A DNA stretch of 9,182 bases. Origin: Chitinophagaceae bacterium (GTDB taxonomy: Bacteria > Bacteroidota > Bacteroidia > Chitinophagales > Chitinophagaceae). Below the pieces are notes generated by a model that worked only from the letters and a program-made list of their open reading frames with translations, was not told the DNA's origin and ran no database searches. The position numbers and the translations under genes are program-made. The stretch covers positions 1 to 9,182 of the forward strand of contig JADLEN010000272.1 of assembly GCA_020846105.1 (NCBI GenBank). Direction: 5' to 3'. The stretch's first letter is position 1; every line of letters starts with the position of its first letter. This document shows, piece after piece, positions 7,305 through 9,182 of this stretch.

Positions 7305-7338
7305 AAAAAAAAATCCCACCTCTCTCGAAGCGGGATTT
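7305..7338 (-). terminator. Rho-independent terminator of lysS
   Basis: On the - strand 7338-7327 (AAATCCCGCTTC) pairs with 7322-7311 (GAGGTGGGATTT). This gives a 12-bp stem with two G:T wobbles and a GAGA tetraloop, followed by a run of nine T (7313-7305, the first three of them in the stem). It begins 18 nt after the lysS stop codon. The structure is a textbook intrinsic terminator and should isolate lysS from the ABC-F gene downstream. Confidence 0.9.
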
Positions 7339-7356
7339 CTCTATTACTCTCAAATA

Positions 7357-8877
7357 CTATTCATTCGTTTTCTCGGGCCTCATCTGTGGAAACAGCAATA
7401 CATCTTGTATGGACACTTGCCCTGTTAGCAACATCGCCAAGCGGTCTATACCAAAACCGATACCTGCTGTAGGCGGCATACCATATTCTAGGGCGCGAAG
7501 GAAATCGTAATCTATAAACATCGCCTCATCGTCGCCACGCTCCATAAGGGCTACTTGCTCCTCGAAACGCTCGCGCTGGTCTATGGGGTCGTTCAGCTCG
7601 CTGTAGGCATTGGCTATTTCTTTACCATTTACTATTAGCTCGAAACGCTCTACCAGCCCCTCTTTGCTGCGGTGCTTCTTGGTTAGCGGACTCATCTCTA
7701 CCGGATAGTCGATGATGAAAGTAGGCTGCACATAATGGTGCTCGCATTTACCGCCAAATAGCTCGTCTATCAGTTTGCCCTTGCCCACATTGGGGTCTAC
7801 CTGTATGTGCAGTTGCTTGCACACATCGCGCAGGGCAGCCTCGTCCATAGCGCTCACATCGTGGCCCGTATGTTCTAATATGGCATCGTAGATGCACACG
7901 CGGGCGTATGGTGCTTTGAAGCTTATTTCTTTACCCTCAATACTTACAATGGGCGTGCCGTTGGTGGCAATAGCTGTTTCTTCTAGCAATTGCTCGGTGG
8001 TTTCCATCATCCAATAATAATCTTTGTAAGCCACATAAAACTCCAACACCGTAAACTCTGGATTGTGCGTGCGGTCCATCCCTTCGTTGCGGAAGTTGCG
8101 GCTAAACTCGTACACCCACTCAAAGCCCCCAACAATCAACCTCTTGAGGTACAGCTCATTGGCTATGCGCAGGTACAGCGGCATATCTAGTGCGTTGTGG
8201 TGCGTGGCAAAAGGGCGTGCCGCAGCACCACCCGGTATGCTTTGTAGCACTGGCGTATCCACCTCTAGCCCACCCCGCTCGTTTAGGAACGTGCGGATGG
8301 CATTCTTCATTTTCGTAATCTTCGTAAAGGTATCGCGCACCGTGGGGTTTACGATTAGGTCGGCATAGCGCTGACGGTATTTGAACTCCAAATCGCTCAC
8401 CGCGTCAAACACTTCACCGTCTTTCTCCTTTACTATGGGCAGCGGATGTAGCGATTTTGTGAGCAGCGTAAACGAGGTAGCGTGTACACTCGTTTCGCCC
8501 ATTTTGGTGGTAAACACATAACCCTCTACCCCTACTATATCGCCAATGTCTAGCAGTTTTTTCCACACCACATCATACATTGTTTTGTCTTCGCCTGGGC
8601 ACACATCGTCTCGGCGGATATACACCTGTATGCGCTCCGTACTATCTTGCAACACCGCAAAATTGGCCTTACCCATATCGCGCACCATCATTATACGGCC
8701 CGCCACACGCACCTTCGCAAAGTCTTCCTTATTTTCTTCCTTATAGTTTGCCTTTATATATTGGGCAGTATGGCTCACCTCGTAGGTGGGTGCGGGGTAA
8801 GGGTCTATACCCATATCCAAAAGTTGTTGCAATTTTTCGCGGCGGATAAGCTCCTGCTCGCTGTGCTGAGTACTCAT
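7357..8877 (-). CDS. lysS: Lysyl-tRNA synthetase, class II
   Basis: LysRS charges tRNA-Lys with lysine in the cytoplasm. The 506-residue product is the usual length for the bacterial class II enzyme. The N-terminal anticodon-binding OB-fold spans about 55-140, with [20 protein letters not shown] at 57-76. The catalytic domain follows: [12 protein letters not shown] at 168-179, motif 2 [18 protein letters not shown] at 262-279, the [12 protein letters not shown] region at 427-438 and motif 3 [14 protein letters not shown] at 472-485. I chose the ATG at 8877 because the in-frame ATG at 8904 lies inside the promoter's -7 box and would add nine residues unlike the family. The gene appears monocistronic, with its own promoter and a strong terminator. 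It is visibly more GC-rich than the murB end of the window, by eye, with no other sign of transfer. Confidence 0.97.
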   Translation of the reverse strand: MSTQHSEQELIRREKLQQLLDMGIDPYPAPTYEVSHTAQYIKANYKEENKEDFAKVRVAGRIMMVRDMGKANFAVLQDSTERIQVYIRRDDVCPGEDKTMYDVVWKKLLDIGDIVGVEGYVFTTKMGETSVHATSFTLLTKSLHPLPIVKEKDGEVFDAVSDLEFKYRQRYADLIVNPTVRDTFTKITKMKNAIRTFLNERGGLEVDTPVLQSIPGGAAARPFATHHNALDMPLYLRIANELYLKRLIVGGFEWVYEFSRNFRNEGMDRTHNPEFTVLEFYVAYKDYYWMMETTEQLLEETAIATNGTPIVSIEGKEISFKAPYARVCIYDAILEHTGHDVSAMDEAALRDVCKQLHIQVDPNVGKGKLIDELFGGKCEHHYVQPTFIIDYPVEMSPLTKKHRSKEGLVERFELIVNGKEIANAYSELNDPIDQRERFEEQVALMERGDDEAMFIDYDFLRALEYGMPPTAGIGFGIDRLAMLLTGQVSIQDVLLFPQMRPEKTNE

Positions 8878-8901
8878 ATATATTATTGTTCTGAAACGCT
8901 G

Positions 8902-8909
8902 CAAAAGTA
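8902..8909 (-). promoter_or_regulatory. Bacteroidota -7 promoter box of lysS
   Basis: Read on the - strand, 8909 to 8902 is TACTTTTG, an exact TAnnTTTG match, followed by CAGC. Transcription would start near 8897, giving an AT-rich leader of about 20 nt without a Shine-Dalgarno sequence before the ATG at 8877. The nearest TTTG upstream (8928-8925) is only 15 nt away, shorter than the usual 19-21, so the -33 element is uncertain. Confidence 0.65.
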
Positions 8910-8918
8910 GGGTTTTAT

Positions 8919-8943
8919 GCCTAGCAAACGCCTAGCACTAGCA
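8919..8943. promoter_or_regulatory. Three short CTAGCA repeats upstream of lysS
   Basis: GCCTAGCA occurs at 8919-8926 and again at 8930-8937, 11 nt apart, and a third CTAGCA follows at 8938-8943. They lie just upstream of the lysS -7 box, where a regulator could act. No regulator is identifiable, and short-repeat chance is not excluded. Confidence 0.35.
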
Positions 8944-9029
8944 GTTAAAAAGGCAAATAATTAAAAGGTTAAAGTAGTTAATCTATTAGCCCCGACCAAT
9001 TAACTCAATTATCCCATTAATTATCATTT

Positions 9030-9139
9030 GGGCGTGCCCCCGATGCTTCGCTCGGGGTCGTGCCATCCGCTGCTATCTTTTGCCCTGAAAAAGGGCAAAA
9101 GGATATCCGCTACTGTCACTCACGCTTGCGTGTGTGCTA
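9030..9139 (+). repeat. Structured dispersed repeat, copy B
   Basis: This is the 110-bp partner of copy A, in opposite orientation, with its GGGCGTGCCC end also facing lysS. Hairpin 1 pairs CCCCGA (9038-9043) with TCGGGG (9052-9057). Hairpin 2 pairs TTTTGCCC (9078-9085) with GGGCAAAA (9093-9100) around TGAAAAA, and TATC/GATA extends the stem past a bulged G. A third small hairpin is CACG-CTTG-CGTG near 9121-9132. The best-conserved blocks are the head, CGATGCTTCGCTCG, the hairpin 2 arms and the GTGTGTGCTA end. The linkers differ most. It is preceded by AT-rich sequence and has no terminator T-tract on its head side. Confidence 0.85.
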
Positions 9140-9151
9140 CTTTGCGCAAAG
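9140..9151. promoter_or_regulatory. Perfect 12-bp palindrome after repeat copy B
   Basis: CTTTGCGCAAAG is its own reverse complement and begins exactly where the match between the two repeat copies ends. It may be an operator for a gene beyond the window, or part of this repeat copy. Copy A has no equivalent at its end. Confidence 0.3.
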
Positions 9152-9182
9152 ACGTGTGTGGTGTTATTATGTTTCTTGTTTT

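Larger units (their letters stand above)
7034..7356. other. Intergenic region between the ABC-F gene and lysS
   Basis: This 323-nt gap holds, from left to right, the ABC-F promoter box and inverted repeat, about 115 nt (7083-7198) in which I recognise nothing, repeat copy A (7199-7304) and the lysS terminator (7305-7338). Short reading frames cross it on both strands, but they run through the repeat and look like no known protein. Confidence 0.7.
8878..9182. other. Intergenic region upstream of lysS to the window edge
   Basis: The 305 nt hold the lysS leader and promoter, the CTAGCA repeats, an AT-rich stretch with nothing recognisable (8944-9029), repeat copy B (9030-9139) and a 12-bp palindrome (9140-9151). 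An ATG at 9169 on the + strand could begin a gene, but only four codons are visible, so it is not called. Confidence 0.65.

Noticed and set aside
7112..7306. 64-codon reading frame on the - strand across repeat copy A
   Set aside because: Its first half is the translated repeat, whose pattern is explained by hairpins, and indels relative to copy B break the frame. It also sits downstream of the lysS terminator with no promoter.
7222..7510. Two overlapping + strand reading frames at the lysS 3' end
   Set aside because: They run antisense through the repeat, the terminator and the conserved end of lysS, with low-complexity, unfamiliar translations.
8546..8910. Several + strand reading frames antisense to the lysS 5' end
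   Set aside because: They are frame shadows of a strongly conserved synthetase gene and show no recognisable motif.
9169..9182. Possible + strand gene start (ATG TTT CTT GTT) at the right edge
   Set aside because: Only four codons are visible and the upstream TACTTTG is one base short of a -7 box. It cannot be supported.

Overview
The window looks like a chromosomal segment of a Bacteroidota bacterium, probably of the Chitinophagaceae/Sphingobacteriia type. The reasons are AT-rich start regions without Shine-Dalgarno sequences, TAnnTTTG-type -7 promoter boxes in front of lysS and the ABC-F gene, and the general look of the proteins. This placement is inference; no rRNA or other marker is present. 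Most of the content is housekeeping. I found no tRNA, rRNA, CRISPR array, transposase, phage gene or defence system.

Layout, left to right. (1) Positions 1-138 hold the last 45 codons of an unidentified + strand gene. (2) On the - strand, an enolase-superfamily dipeptide epimerase (start 2225) is followed after 13 nt by murB (start 1171). This is a likely two-gene operon joining murein-peptide recycling to peptidoglycan precursor synthesis. (3) A + strand membrane glycosyltransferase of the ArnT/PMT type (2270-3949) diverges from the epimerase across 44 nt. (4) It converges, with a 12-nt overlap, on a - strand GT9 (heptosyltransferase-like) glycosyltransferase. That gene starts with GTG and lies 9 nt downstream of, and in the same frame as, an ABC-F ATPase gene. 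(5) lysS (lysyl-tRNA synthetase, - strand) ends at a strong intrinsic terminator.

The part not explained by the genes is a pair of diverged copies, about 106 and 110 bp, of one structured repeat. They lie at 7199-7304 and 9030-9139 in inverted orientation on either side of the lysS unit. Each copy folds into three hairpins, and one stem carries a compensatory pair change between the copies (C:G in one, A:T in the other). That suggests the structure is under selection. The left copy abuts the T-tract of the lysS terminator directly. This repeat is the best candidate for something poorly described.

Two cell-envelope themes run through the left half: peptidoglycan (murB, epimerase) and surface glycan or lipid modification (ArnT-like enzyme, GT9). 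The right half is translation-related (ABC-F ATPase, lysS).
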